Of a DNA stretch of 64,000 bases, positions 7,929-17,653 are shown piece after piece. Position 1 is the stretch's first letter. Every line of letters starts with the position of its first letter. The position numbers and the translations under genes are program-made. The stretch is taken from assembly GCF_023715405.1 (NCBI RefSeq), contig NZ_JAMBOC010000001.1, forward strand, positions 1,054,001 through 1,118,000, written 5' to 3'. The notes beneath the pieces are model-generated. The model saw nothing but the letters and a program-made list of their open reading frames with translations. It did no database searches and was not told the DNA's origin. This DNA is from Solibacillus isronensis. GTDB lineage: Bacteria > Bacillota > Bacilli > Bacillales_A > Planococcaceae.

Positions 7929-8384
7929 ATGAAGAAATTATCAGCGGTTTTATTAGCATTCACACTTGTATTTTCAAGTGTAGGGACTACGATTTTATTT
8001 GCTAATGATGCACAGTCAGTTGAAGCAAAAGGTTACAAGTCAGGTAAAAAAGGCTTCAACAGCAACAATAACAATACTAATATTCAAAAAAACAATAATG
8101 ATGCTACAAACCCGACAACAACTAAACAAAACAATAATACAACGAAAAAGAATGATTCAAATACAGCATCAAACAAAGGCGGTTTAATGAAAGGCTTAAT
8201 GCTTGGTGGTTTAGCCGGTTTATTATTCGGTAGCTTATTTGCCGGCATGGGTATGTTAGGTAACATTTTAGGTCTGTTAATCAACGTAGCAGCAATTGCG
8301 GCAATTGTCTTCTTCCTTGTGAAGATTTACCAGTTAATCAAACGCAAAAAAGATAAAGAGGTTACGGATACGTGGAAAAACTAA
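7929..8384 (+). CDS. Secreted/membrane protein with Asn-rich linker and glycine-rich hairpin
   Basis: A 151-residue protein: signal peptide or signal anchor at residues 1-30, a low-complexity Asn/Thr/Lys linker (about 45-85), then two adjacent hydrophobic segments rich in Gly, Leu and Met (about 86-137) and a basic tail. The Gly-rich double segment resembles the N-terminal part of Tim44-like domain proteins, but the Tim44 domain itself is absent. GGGGG precedes the ATG. The next gene starts inside its end, so both are one operon. The function is unknown; an envelope role is likely from topology. Confidence 0.8.
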   Translation: MKKLSAVLLAFTLVFSSVGTTILFANDAQSVEAKGYKSGKKGFNSNNNNTNIQKNNNDATNPTTTKQNNNTTKKNDSNTASNKGGLMKGLMLGGLAGLLFGSLFAGMGMLGNILGLLINVAAIAAIVFFLVKIYQLIKRKKDKEVTDTWKN

Positions 8385-8665
8385 CATTACTTGAACAAGA
8401 TTTAATTAATGCCGTTTGTCTGTTCCATGCAAAATTCAAAAACACAGCACCAGAAGATGTGGAAGTGGAGCTGATGTATGATGATGTTGCCGGATATTCA
8501 GCGGAAGCTTTCTACAACGGACAACTGGAAGTATACAACTCTGTGAATTTCATTATGGCACTTCGTCTGTATATTGATGAGCAGCTTGGCCGTGATTCAA
8601 TGTCAGCCCGTATTTCACTTGCTATTGATGATGAAGAAGGCATGATTGCTCACGTAGAGTTTTAA
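8372..8665 (+). CDS. YxcD-family protein (DUF2653)
   Basis: A 97-residue acidic cytoplasmic protein recognised as DUF2653: LLEQDLINAVCLFHA near the start, VEVELMYDD and the closing RISLAIDDEEGMIAHVEF. GTG start at 8372 with GAGG ten bases upstream; it overlaps the preceding gene by 13 bases, so the two are translationally linked. The family has no proven function. Confidence 0.85.
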   Translation: MEKLTLLEQDLINAVCLFHAKFKNTAPEDVEVELMYDDVAGYSAEAFYNGQLEVYNSVNFIMALRLYIDEQLGRDSMSARISLAIDDEEGMIAHVEF

Positions 8666-8677
8666 TTCAACATAATT

Positions 8678-8719
8678 AGACCCGTCACTCTCTATTTTGA
8701 GAGTAGACGGGTCTTTTTT
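8678..8719 (+). terminator. Intrinsic terminator after the DUF2653 gene
   Basis: Long stem (AGACCCGTC and ACTCTC pairing with GAGAGT and GACGGGTCT, 8678-8713) followed by seven T residues. It lies between two converging genes but has a good T run only on the plus strand. Confidence 0.9.
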
Positions 8720-8720
8720 G

Positions 8721-11027
8721 TTATGCAGTCGGCTGCACTTCCGGTGTGTACTTCGTCGTAAGTGATTTATAGCTTACGATAAACGCAATCAATGCCAACA
8801 CAGAAGCAACGACTAAATAAATAACAAGGACTAAAGCATTCGATGATAGTAATGAAAGATCACCTAATGAAATAACCGATTTAAATCCTGAGATCGAATA
8901 CGTAAACGGTAAATATGCACTTACCGCCTGTAAATTTTCAGGAAGCATCGGAATCGGTAAATTCGAACCTGTAATCGATAATTGTGCAACAGCCAGTACA
9001 AGTGCGATAAATCGCCCAATATTGCCGGCAACCGATACAAGGAAGAAAATAATCGACATGAATACAATGCTGACAAAAATCCCGAATAAAATAAACTGCA
9101 CCACATGATCTACAGAAAGCTGTAATACGACTAATGTAAATACCGTAACCAATACAGCCTGAATTGTAGCAAACAGTGCTAATTGCAGCCATTTACTGAC
9201 AAACCAGCTTACAGCAGACTTTGGCAATACAGCCGGTTTTTTAAAGTCCACAAACATGGACAACACAAGCATACCTACAAATAGTGCCAAAGATAAAATA
9301 TACGGAGCTGTTGAATCGCGATAATATTCATATTCATTGACCTTTTCCCCTGCCAATGTGACCGGCGAAGAAAACATCGCAATATTATCATCAGTAATTC
9401 GTAATGCCGCCACTTGCTCACGACCGCCTTCCAAACCAGTCGCCAATTCCGATGAACCTGCCTGAAGACGGTTAACCCCATCATTTAATGACGTAACGCC
9501 TTCTGTCATCGTTTGCCAACCAACTGCAACAGTTTCATTACCTGTGCTGATTTGCGTTAAACCGCTTTTCAGGTTGGAAACACCTGCACCTAATTTGTTC
9601 CACGAGCTCGTTAGCGATGCATTACCATTTGCTACTTGTGATGCACCACCCGCTAAAGTAGATGCACCAGAAACGACTGCTGTCTGACCAGAAACAAGTG
9701 CATCGATTCCTTTTACAGCTTTTTCTTGTCCAGCCGTTAATGAACCAATACCGGACACGATCGTTTTTTGACCGGCAATTGCATTTTCAAGACCTGTTGT
9801 CAATGCAGGCATGGATTGCGCCATCTGGTTGGCACCATTGCTTAATGCATTGGCACTTTGAACGGCAACCGGATAAACGGTACCAAGCTCTCCCAAGCCT
9901 GCACTTAAAGCAAGTAAATTTTCACGATATGCTTCCATGCCAGGTGCTTGCGCCAATGTTTGCAGTAATGCTGCACCTTGTGCCATTTGTTCGATATCCG
10001 CCTGTTTTGACTTCAATACGGTTGCCAGCTGGTTCAGGCCTTTTGCCAACCCCGGATTCGCCTGCGTACCGTCTCCTACAGCGATACCTGCATAAAGCTG
10101 GTTCGCTCCAGCAGAAAGCTGCTGCAACCCATTCAGGAGATTTTCGGAACTAGGCTGTAATTTCTGTAAACCTGTATAGATTTCCGTTGAACCGCCTTTT
10201 AATGAATTAAGTCCTGCTAATACTTGCTGAGATCCGCCTTTTAATTGTGTAGCACCCGATGCCACTTGACGTGATCCGGACGCTAGCTTGTTAATATCGC
10301 CCGTTCCCCCATTGATCGTGGAAAGAAGTTGGCCTGCCCCCGCATCTGCCGTTTTCGCACCGACAGCAAGCTTGTTAATATCTGCCGATTTTTCCGTCAA
10401 CGATGTTAATAATGTGTTCGTCCCATTTGCCAGCTGCTCAGTGCCGTCGACGATTTGCTTCGAACCATCTGCCCCAGTAGCAAATCCTGTTTCGATATCC
10501 GTAAATCTGGAGAATACCGTTCTGGCATAAGTCGCTGTAATTTTGTCCCCTAATTGTTCGCGAAGTTTTTCAACAGCACTGTTTGTCACTTGCGCTCCCA
10601 TGAAGTTTAATCCTTCATTTTGGATATAACGCAATTCCGGTACTTGCGGATTTGCATCAAGAACGGTTGTCACCTTTTGTGAGAAGTCTTCCGGCACTTC
10701 TACCACTAGGTAAAATTCCTGCTTATCCAATCCTTCCATCGCTTCTTCTTCCGTCACAAAATGCCAGCCTAATGAATTACTTTCTTTTAATGTTTCCATT
10801 AAATCATTGCCGACATTGATAGCTTGACCACCCGAAACTCCGCCTGCATCCTTATTGACGAACGCAACCGGTAAGTTATCCAGGTTGTCATATGGTCCCC
10901 ATGTAGCTGACAGAAGTACTGCTACGTAAACAATTGGAATGAGCATGACACCGATCAACGCAATGAGTAAACCTTTACGATTTTTCAGTGACTGCAATTC
11001 CTTCCCAAACAACTGAAACGACCCCAT
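8721..11027 (-). CDS. yhgE: YhgE/Pip-family membrane protein
   Basis: A 768-residue protein of the phage-infection-protein/YhgE family. One membrane segment at about 21-40 (LIALIGVMLIPIVYVAVLL) precedes the extracellular YDNLDNLPVAFVNKD block. A long central region carries many heptad-like units of the form A-x-x-L-x-x-G, as in the YhgE repeat. Five or so membrane segments occupy about 580-755, as in ABC-2-type permeases. GGGGGG precedes the ATG. Relatives act in phage adsorption, in envelope export and as partners of type VII secretion; which applies here is unknown. Its promoter region has a TetR-like dyad, but no regulator is adjacent. Confidence 0.9.
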   Translation of the reverse strand: MGSFQLFGKELQSLKNRKGLLIALIGVMLIPIVYVAVLLSATWGPYDNLDNLPVAFVNKDAGGVSGGQAINVGNDLMETLKESNSLGWHFVTEEEAMEGLDKQEFYLVVEVPEDFSQKVTTVLDANPQVPELRYIQNEGLNFMGAQVTNSAVEKLREQLGDKITATYARTVFSRFTDIETGFATGADGSKQIVDGTEQLANGTNTLLTSLTEKSADINKLAVGAKTADAGAGQLLSTINGGTGDINKLASGSRQVASGATQLKGGSQQVLAGLNSLKGGSTEIYTGLQKLQPSSENLLNGLQQLSAGANQLYAGIAVGDGTQANPGLAKGLNQLATVLKSKQADIEQMAQGAALLQTLAQAPGMEAYRENLLALSAGLGELGTVYPVAVQSANALSNGANQMAQSMPALTTGLENAIAGQKTIVSGIGSLTAGQEKAVKGIDALVSGQTAVVSGASTLAGGASQVANGNASLTSSWNKLGAGVSNLKSGLTQISTGNETVAVGWQTMTEGVTSLNDGVNRLQAGSSELATGLEGGREQVAALRITDDNIAMFSSPVTLAGEKVNEYEYYRDSTAPYILSLALFVGMLVLSMFVDFKKPAVLPKSAVSWFVSKWLQLALFATIQAVLVTVFTLVVLQLSVDHVVQFILFGIFVSIVFMSIIFFLVSVAGNIGRFIALVLAVAQLSITGSNLPIPMLPENLQAVSAYLPFTYSISGFKSVISLGDLSLLSSNALVLVIYLVVASVLALIAFIVSYKSLTTKYTPEVQPTA

Positions 11028-11056
11028 AAAAACCCCCCTTTTTGTTAAATTAGACC

Positions 11057-11087
11057 TATACGAATGAATAAATACTCATTGCGTATA
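11057..11087 (-). promoter_or_regulatory. TetR-like dyad upstream of yhgE
   Basis: TATACG-AATGA on the left and TCATT-GCGTATA on the right form a near-perfect inverted repeat; one base is extra in the right arm. The inner AATGA-N8-TCATT has the size of TetR-family operators. It lies 30-60 bases upstream of the yhgE ATG. YhgE of Bacillus is usually next to a TetR gene (yhgD); here none is adjacent. Confidence 0.45.
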
Positions 11088-11305
11088 ACAATAATATATT
11101 CTAAGTTTTTACATATTTCTACTAGAAAATGTAAATATTTTCTTGTTAGTACGTGAATTTTGTTCATATTAATATTCAAAAAATAGGACAATATAATCGT
11201 TAAATAACATTCTATTTCGGGACCCCCTTTATTTATCTGAATATTCTAATTTTATTGTTATCCAGTGATATGTTGAAAGGTTTAATTTACATAATGTATT
11301 TTGCA

Positions 11306-11353
11306 AAAAAAAAATAAAAAAACCACTAAAATGGTTGCCCAAATTAGTGGTTT
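11306..11353 (-). terminator. Intrinsic terminator of the SLH nucleotidase gene
   Basis: Stem AAACCACTAA/TTAGTGGTTT (11320-11329 with 11344-11353) followed on the minus strand by long T runs. Confidence 0.9.
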
Positions 11354-11363
11354 AGCTGTTAAA

Positions 11364-13523
11364 TTATTTTTCTACTGGCGCAGCTGTATCTACAATGCGG
11401 CCTTCAGTAGTAAACTTAATTTCTTTCATTGATAATAATTGTTCTTTTAAGTTTTCCCAATCCGATAAACCTAAGTCTGTTACACGACCTTCGCCATATG
11501 CTTTTTCAAACGAGCTGAAGCCGTCGCCACCTTTAGCAGTGAATGCATTTGTAGCAACTGTGTAAGTTTCGTTATCGGCAACATCTACATATGCTTTTGT
11601 TGCTTCATCATAGTATTTTAATGAAGCGATACGAGAGCCCGCTTCTTTAGAAGAATCGTATTCTAGTTTAGCACCTGAGATATGCAGGAATCCGCCATTC
11701 TCTTTAGGAGCATCTTTCACAGAGTGTTCAAATGCTTCTTTTAATTCAGCACCTGTAACATCCATTAATGCTAATGTATTACCAAACGGTAACACTGTAA
11801 TTACTTGTCCAGTTGTAATATTGCCTGCTGGAATTGCAGCACGAATACCGCCGCCATTTTGCAATGCCATTACAACCTTTTTATCCGTATACTTTCTCGC
11901 TTTTGCAAGCATACCGTCTGTAATGATATTACCTAATACCGTTTCACTATTACGTACACTCACTGGATTATCGTCTGATGCACGAGGGCTCACTAAATCC
12001 TCTGCTAAAGTAACACCGATTTCTGCTTTAGAAAGTGCATCTACTTTTTCTTTAAATGGAGCAAGTATTTTTAAACCTTCAGCGTCATCAGCAAGTTTAC
12101 CGATTTCAACTAATTGACCGTCATGTTTAACGATGACACCATTTTCGTCAAATTCAACATTCACTGTACCTAGGAATCCAGCATACTCTTTTGCTTGAAC
12201 GATTAATGTTGCGTCCTTTTTCTCACCAACTGTGTTTGTATCAACTACGAATGGCTCTTTAAGCTCTGTATGTGAGTGACCGCCTACGATAATATCAATG
12301 CCAGGTACTGATTTTGCTAGAATTTGATCATTGTCATATGCAGGGTTATCGTCAAATCCGATATGTGTTAAAGCAATAATTTTATCGACACCTTTATCTT
12401 CAAACGCTTTTACCGCTTTTTTCGCTTCGTCGATATAATTTTCAAATGCTACACTGCCTGGTGAAGCGATATCTTTTGTTTCAGCTGTCGTTAATCCGAA
12501 GATCCCGACTTTTTCGCCGTTCACTTCTTTAATCATACCAGCGTAAATTTTGCCGTTTTCTGGCTCGCTTGATACTAAATCGGAGAACATACCTGTAAAC
12601 AGGCTGTCTTTTGTAAAGTCAGCATTCGCCGTTAAAACCGGGAATTGTGAAGCTTTAATGAATTCAGCTAATGCTTTATGTCCTTCTGGTGAAGAACCTA
12701 AGTCAAATTCATGGTTCCCTAATGTGATCGCATCAAATTTCAATGCATTTAAAAACGGTAGATCAGCTTGTCCTTCAAACTCATTGAAGTATAAAGTACC
12801 GCTGAAAACGTCACCCGCATGCAATAGAAGCGCATCTGGTGTTTTTGCGCGTTGTTCATTAACCGCCGTCATTAATTTTGGAAATGCATCAACACGTCCA
12901 TGAGTATCGTTCACATGCATAATTGATAATTTATAATTGTTTGTTTCCGGTTCAGGTTGTGGTTGTGGTGCTGGTGCAGCTGCTGCAAGCATTGTTGCCA
13001 ATACGCTTGACAATTCACCACGAGTAAGTTGTTTCGTAGGGTTGAATACAACTTTAGACTCTGTTAATAACGAAGTTGCATCAATCGGATATACCGCAGA
13101 AACATTCGTTAAAATTTTAGCTAATTGATTATGTGTAATTTTATCCGCTGTACGGAATGTACCGTCTTCATAACCATTAACAAATCCAGTAGCTACTAAT
13201 GCCGCTATTTGACTATAATACTGGTTTGACGTTTTAATATCTTTAAAGTTAGGATTTTTTACATTTGTTGTATCAAGTTTAAGAGCACCCGCAATCATTT
13301 TCGCAGCTTGTCCGCGAGTAACCGTTGTATCTGGTTTAAAAGTACCGTCTTCAAATCCTTTTACGATACCTGCAGATGTTAAAGCATTGATCCCTTCTGC
13401 ATATGGATGGCTAACTGTTACATCCGTAAAAATTGTCTCTTCTGCCATAACACCTGTTGCTCCTACAGCTACTGCCGTAAATGCTGCTAAAGCTGTTGCT
13501 GAATACATTCTTTTTTTCTTCAT
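11364..13523 (-). CDS. S-layer-anchored 5'-nucleotidase/2',3'-cyclic phosphodiesterase
   Basis: A 719-residue cell-surface enzyme. Signal peptide about 1-27 (cleavage after GVMA). SLH repeat 1 about 28-80 (IFTDV..GFEDGTFKPDTTVTRGQ), repeat 2 about 92-142, and a weaker repeat 3 about 148-185. A Pro/Gln/Glu linker (APQPQPEPE) leads to the metallophosphoesterase domain from about 200 with HVNDTHGR, HAGDVFSGT, LGNHEFD and GGHSHTEL. The C-terminal nucleotidase domain has NGGGIRA and FGNTL. SLH repeats tether it to the cell-wall polymer, so it should release phosphate and nucleosides outside the cell. GGGGG precedes the ATG. Monocistronic. Confidence 0.95.
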   Translation of the reverse strand: MKKKRMYSATALAAFTAVAVGATGVMAEETIFTDVTVSHPYAEGINALTSAGIVKGFEDGTFKPDTTVTRGQAAKMIAGALKLDTTNVKNPNFKDIKTSNQYYSQIAALVATGFVNGYEDGTFRTADKITHNQLAKILTNVSAVYPIDATSLLTESKVVFNPTKQLTRGELSSVLATMLAAAAPAPQPQPEPETNNYKLSIMHVNDTHGRVDAFPKLMTAVNEQRAKTPDALLLHAGDVFSGTLYFNEFEGQADLPFLNALKFDAITLGNHEFDLGSSPEGHKALAEFIKASQFPVLTANADFTKDSLFTGMFSDLVSSEPENGKIYAGMIKEVNGEKVGIFGLTTAETKDIASPGSVAFENYIDEAKKAVKAFEDKGVDKIIALTHIGFDDNPAYDNDQILAKSVPGIDIIVGGHSHTELKEPFVVDTNTVGEKKDATLIVQAKEYAGFLGTVNVEFDENGVIVKHDGQLVEIGKLADDAEGLKILAPFKEKVDALSKAEIGVTLAEDLVSPRASDDNPVSVRNSETVLGNIITDGMLAKARKYTDKKVVMALQNGGGIRAAIPAGNITTGQVITVLPFGNTLALMDVTGAELKEAFEHSVKDAPKENGGFLHISGAKLEYDSSKEAGSRIASLKYYDEATKAYVDVADNETYTVATNAFTAKGGDGFSSFEKAYGEGRVTDLGLSDWENLKEQLLSMKEIKFTTEGRIVDTAAPVEK

Positions 13524-13650
13524 CCAAAAGACCCCCCAAAATTTTTAACCTACCTTTTGATAGTAACGAAATATTATAAAAATTTCCACATTTTCCGGAA
13601 AATTTTACTGTTATTTAACAAAAAATACATTCTTTAGGTCCTTTTACACA

Positions 13651-13687
13651 AAAAAAGACAAAGCCAATCGAAATTGACTTTGTCTTT
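13651..13687 (-). terminator. Intrinsic terminator of acnA
   Basis: A 15-bp stem with one G-U pair (13654-13668 with 13673-13687, AAAGACAAAG core) and tetraloop, then seven T residues on the minus strand. Confidence 0.92.
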
Positions 13688-13704
13688 CATGTTATAGAAT
13701 GGAA

Positions 13705-16401
13705 TTATTGTTGTGCAGCTTTAGCACGTAATACCATTTGTAGGATACCACCGTGACGGTAGTAGTCTACTTCTACTTCAGAGTCGAAACGAGCTAACGC
13801 TTTGAACTCAGTTACTTTTCCTTCTGGAGAAGTTGCAGTAACAGTTAGGATATCACGTGGTTTAACATCATCAGTTAAGTTAACGTCGATTGTTTCGTCA
13901 CCTTTTAATCCTAAAGTTTCAGCTGAATCGCCAGCCATGAATTGTAATGGTAATACGCCCATCATTACTAAGTTAGAACGGTGAATACGCTCGTAAGATT
14001 GTGCGATTACAGTTTTAACGCCTAGTAAGAATGTACCTTTAGCAGCCCAGTCACGAGATGAACCCATACCGTAGTCGTTACCAGCTAATACTACTAAGCC
14101 AGTACCTGCTTCTTTGTACTTCATGCAAGCATCGTAAATGTACTCAACTTCGCCTGTTGGCCAGTAAGTAGTGAAACCACCTTCTGTACCTGGAGCGATT
14201 TGGTTACGGATACGGATGTTAGCGAATGTACCGCGCATCATTACTTCGTGGTTACCACGACGAGAACCGTAAGAGTTGAAGTCACGGATTGCAACACCGT
14301 TTTCGATTAAGTACTTACCAGCTGGTGTATCTTTACCGATTGCACCTGCAGGAGAGATGTGGTCAGTAGTGATAGAGTCACCGAACTTAGCCATTACACG
14401 CATTCCAGCTAATGTTTGGATAGCACCTGGCTCTTTAGAAAGACCAGTGAAGAATGGTGGGTTTTGGATGTAAGTTGATTTATCATCGAAAGTATATAAG
14501 TTTTCAGTTGAAGTTTCGATTGCATTCCAAGCTTCGTTAGCAGTGAATACTGTTTCGTATTCTTTTTGGAATAATTCACGAGTAACAACTTTATTTAATA
14601 CTTCGTTAACTTCTTCAGTTGATGGCCAGATATCAGCGAAGAATACTTCTTTGCCTTCTGGAGTTACAGCGATTGCGTCTTTTTGTAGATCGATATCTAC
14701 AGTACCAGCTAAAGCGTAAGCAACAACTAATGGTGGTGAAGCTAAGAAGTTAGCTTTTACTAATGGGTGTACACGGCCTTCGAAGTTACGGTTACCTGAT
14801 AATACAGAAGTTACGAATAAATCGTTTGATTTGATTGCTTCTTCTAATTCTGGTAATAACGGACCTGAGTTACCGATACATGTTGTACAACCGTAACCTA
14901 CAGTGTTGAAACCGATTTGGTCGAAGTAGTCTTGTAAACCAGACTCTTCTAGGTAACCAGTTACTACTTTAGAACCTGGAGCTAAAGAAGTTTTAACCCA
15001 CTTAGCAGGTTTGATTCCTAACTCAACCGCTTTTTTAGCAACTAAACCAGCAGCTAATAATACGTATGGGTTAGATGTGTTTGTACAAGAAGTGATGGCA
15101 GCGATTGCTACAGCACCTGCAGGAATTTCTACGTCACCTTCTGCAAATTTAGCAGTAGATGTTTTAGAGAATTCTTCTTCAGTTAAACCGAAACCTTGAG
15201 TACCTTGTGGAGCTACTACTGATTCACGGTAAACACGTTTCATTTCAGTTAAAGGAATTAAATCTTGTGGACGCTTAGGACCAGAAAGGTTAGCTTCGAT
15301 GTCCGCTAAGTTAATTTCTAAAACATCAGTGTAAACAGGCTCTAAGTCCGGGTTGAAGAACATGTCGTTAGCTTTTAAGTAAGCTTCAACAACAGCAATG
15401 TGCTCTTCGTCACGGCCAGTTAAGCGCATGTAGTTTAATGATTCTTCGTCAACTGCGAAGAAACCACAAGTAGCACCATATTCTGGAGCCATGTTTGAGA
15501 TTGTAGCACGGTCAGCTAGTGGTAAACCAGGTACGCCAGGTCCGAAGAACTCAACGAATTTGTTTACTACACCACGAGCACGTAATACTTGAGTTACTTT
15601 TAATGCTAAGTCAGTAGCTGTAGTACCGTTTGGTAATTCGCCTACTAATTTAACACCGATAACATCAGGAATTGGGAAGTAAGATGGTTGACCTAACATA
15701 CCAGCTTCAGCTTCAATACCACCAACACCCCAACCTAGAACACCGATACCGTTGATCATAGTTGTGTGAGAGTCAGTACCTACTACTGAGTCAGGGAATG
15801 CTACTAAACCTTCTTCTGTTTCGTTAACGTGAACGATTGGAGCTAAATACTCTAAGTTAACTTGGTGTACGATACCAGTTGCTGGTGGTACAGCGCGGAA
15901 GTTATCATAAGCAGTTTGAGCCCATTTTAAGAAGTTATAACGTTCAGCGTTACGCTCGAACTCTAAATCCATGTTCGCTTGTAATGCTGCTGCGTTACCG
16001 TATTTGTCTACTTGTACTGAGTGGTCAATTACAAGGTCAACCGGAATTGCAGGGTTGATTTTAGCTGGGTCTCCACCCATTTCTTTCATTGCAGAACGTA
16101 ATGAAGCTAAGTCAACTACTACTGGAACACCAGTGAAGTCTTGTAATACTACACGAGAAGGTTTGAATGGTACTTCAGCATCTGCATTGTGATTACCGAA
16201 GTTAGCTAATTCATTAACGTGCTCGTCTTTAATTACATAGTTATCGTATTGACGTAATACTGATTCTAATAATACTTTAATTGAATAAGGTAGGCGTGAT
16301 ACTTTTGCGATACCAGCTTCTTCAATTGCAGCTAAACGGAAATAGTTATAAGTTTTACCGTTAACTTCAAAAGTCGAACGACTGTTGTGTAAGTTTGCCA
16401 T
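13705..16401 (-). CDS. acnA: Aconitate hydratase A (aconitase)
   Basis: A complete 898-residue aconitase of the AcnA/CitB type. The [4Fe-4S] cluster cysteines are in [10 protein letters not shown] and [13 protein letters not shown]. Other signatures are [60 protein letters not shown] (here [11 protein letters not shown]) and [10 protein letters not shown]. It interconverts citrate and isocitrate; the Bacillus enzyme is also an iron-responsive RNA-binding protein. GGGGG precedes the ATG. Codon use is strongly biased, as in highly expressed genes. The promoter carries a CcpC-type arrangement. Confidence 0.98.
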   Translation of the reverse strand: MANLHNSRSTFEVNGKTYNYFRLAAIEEAGIAKVSRLPYSIKVLLESVLRQYDNYVIKDEHVNELANFGNHNADAEVPFKPSRVVLQDFTGVPVVVDLASLRSAMKEMGGDPAKINPAIPVDLVIDHSVQVDKYGNAAALQANMDLEFERNAERYNFLKWAQTAYDNFRAVPPATGIVHQVNLEYLAPIVHVNETEEGLVAFPDSVVGTDSHTTMINGIGVLGWGVGGIEAEAGMLGQPSYFPIPDVIGVKLVGELPNGTTATDLALKVTQVLRARGVVNKFVEFFGPGVPGLPLADRATISNMAPEYGATCGFFAVDEESLNYMRLTGRDEEHIAVVEAYLKANDMFFNPDLEPVYTDVLEINLADIEANLSGPKRPQDLIPLTEMKRVYRESVVAPQGTQGFGLTEEEFSKTSTAKFAEGDVEIPAGAVAIAAITSCTNTSNPYVLLAAGLVAKKAVELGIKPAKWVKTSLAPGSKVVTGYLEESGLQDYFDQIGFNTVGYGCTTCIGNSGPLLPELEEAIKSNDLFVTSVLSGNRNFEGRVHPLVKANFLASPPLVVAYALAGTVDIDLQKDAIAVTPEGKEVFFADIWPSTEEVNEVLNKVVTRELFQKEYETVFTANEAWNAIETSTENLYTFDDKSTYIQNPPFFTGLSKEPGAIQTLAGMRVMAKFGDSITTDHISPAGAIGKDTPAGKYLIENGVAIRDFNSYGSRRGNHEVMMRGTFANIRIRNQIAPGTEGGFTTYWPTGEVEYIYDACMKYKEAGTGLVVLAGNDYGMGSSRDWAAKGTFLLGVKTVIAQSYERIHRSNLVMMGVLPLQFMAGDSAETLGLKGDETIDVNLTDDVKPRDILTVTATSPEGKVTEFKALARFDSEVEVDYYRHGGILQMVLRAKAAQQ

Positions 16402-16462
16402 GTTGTGTTCCCCCTAGTTTTTCTTAATTGAAAAGGTTGTAATGCTCTTTTCTCCACAGTCA

Positions 16463-16529
16463 ATAATAGCGCACATTCAAACATAAGTAAATTGCATTAT
16501 TATTATCTTTTGCGATAAGTTAAAATTAT
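16463..16529 (-). promoter_or_regulatory. acnA promoter with CcpC-type dyad and half-site
   Basis: Minus strand: -35 TTTACT (16491-16486), 17-bp spacer, -10 TATTAT (16468-16463). A dyad ATAA-N7-TTAT (16515-16529) is centred about 66 bases before the predicted start, and a lone TTAT half-site (16486-16483) sits near -27. This is the geometry described for CcpC repression of citB in Bacillus subtilis, where citrate relieves repression. Confidence 0.75.
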
Positions 16530-16709
16530 GACCTATCGGAAATGCCCTTTTCTTCTGCAATACCTTCAGAAATCCTACTTTGTCAGAAAGTTCTTCTCAC
16601 ACAGTATTCCTCAACAATTTCAGATTGTATTTTAAATGGCATATTTTTTAGTACATATGTGTATAAATTTGAATAAATTTAAATATATTATTGTACTAAA
16701 ATAATGTTA

Positions 16710-17546
16710 CTAGTTTAATTTGAGCCAGCGCTGAATGAGCGTGGACACAATACTGCGCAATTTTTCATTCCGATTGGCAAATTTCAAATAAAAGTAGAGC
16801 GTTTTTGCCATGTTCAGCTGGTTTGTTCTAGCTTTAAACCAAAGTGCATCATAGCCGCGCTCATAGGCGACCATTTCCAGCTGGTCAAACAGCTGTTCAA
16901 ACCATTCTATAAACAGTTCTTCGTCGATGTTTTTAGCTAACAATGCCTGAATGATATTGCAGAAACGTTCTTCTTCATCATCGACAAATACATAGCCCTT
17001 CCAAATATTTGCGCGGATTGCCTGCAATATTTGAGCCGTAAAGCGAATCGGATAAAGCGGATGCGCAATAATGGCGTTAATTAACTCCGTTGTATTTGTA
17101 ACGCTATGCGCCCAGCCCGACTTCGGATCGACGAAGCTTCGCAAATCCTGCTCCTTCGTTAATAGCGCCACCGCATTTTGTGCAAGGAGCTCCAACTGCT
17201 CACTCGATAAAATGACAAGCTGTCGATCCGCATTCACGATTGCCGCTAAATAAAGAGCCGCATAGGAACGCTGAAAAACAGAAGATGTCCCCTTTTCGCC
17301 AACTTTATAAAGTAATCCGTCTGTTGAAGAAAGTTTGCTCACAAAATCGGCAATAACTGTCTCACCGAGTGCATTTTCCGACAACAGCAAAATGAACAGG
17401 CGGTAATTCAGCTGGTCACGGATTGCTGCTTCTTCATGACCGATTGTCTCCAGTATATCATTCAGTATCGACGGGTGCTCCTGAATAGATTGTTTTCGCT
17501 CTTCCGTCGTCATTTCAAAAAACTTTTCATAATCCTCCACTAACAA
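16710..17546 (-). CDS. DUF2785-containing protein
   Basis: A 278-residue soluble, largely alpha-helical protein. It carries the DUF2785 core: a helical-repeat layout with SYAALYLAAIVNAD and a conserved DPKSGWAHS block at about 140. Start: a TTG with GGAGG seven bases before; the ORF extends ten codons further but only across the SD. It follows the VWA-protein gene by about 107 bases and may be its third operon member. No function is established for the family. Confidence 0.82.
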   Translation of the reverse strand: MLVEDYEKFFEMTTEERKQSIQEHPSILNDILETIGHEEAAIRDQLNYRLFILLLSENALGETVIADFVSKLSSTDGLLYKVGEKGTSSVFQRSYAALYLAAIVNADRQLVILSSEQLELLAQNAVALLTKEQDLRSFVDPKSGWAHSVTNTTELINAIIAHPLYPIRFTAQILQAIRANIWKGYVFVDDEEERFCNIIQALLAKNIDEELFIEWFEQLFDQLEMVAYERGYDALWFKARTNQLNMAKTLYFYLKFANRNEKLRSIVSTLIQRWLKLN

Positions 17547-17653
17547 AAAGACGCCTCCTAACCAAATGCATAACAATATTGTAAGAGACGTATGATCATT
17601 TGACTAGGTAAAAGCTCTTCTAATAGACGCACACCTTCTGAATATACCCGTTT

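Noticed and set aside
9662..10153. 163-codon plus-strand ORF inside yhgE
   Set aside because: It is antisense to the repeat region of yhgE, has no SD, and its composition reflects the opposite strand's A-x-x-L-x-x-G repeats.
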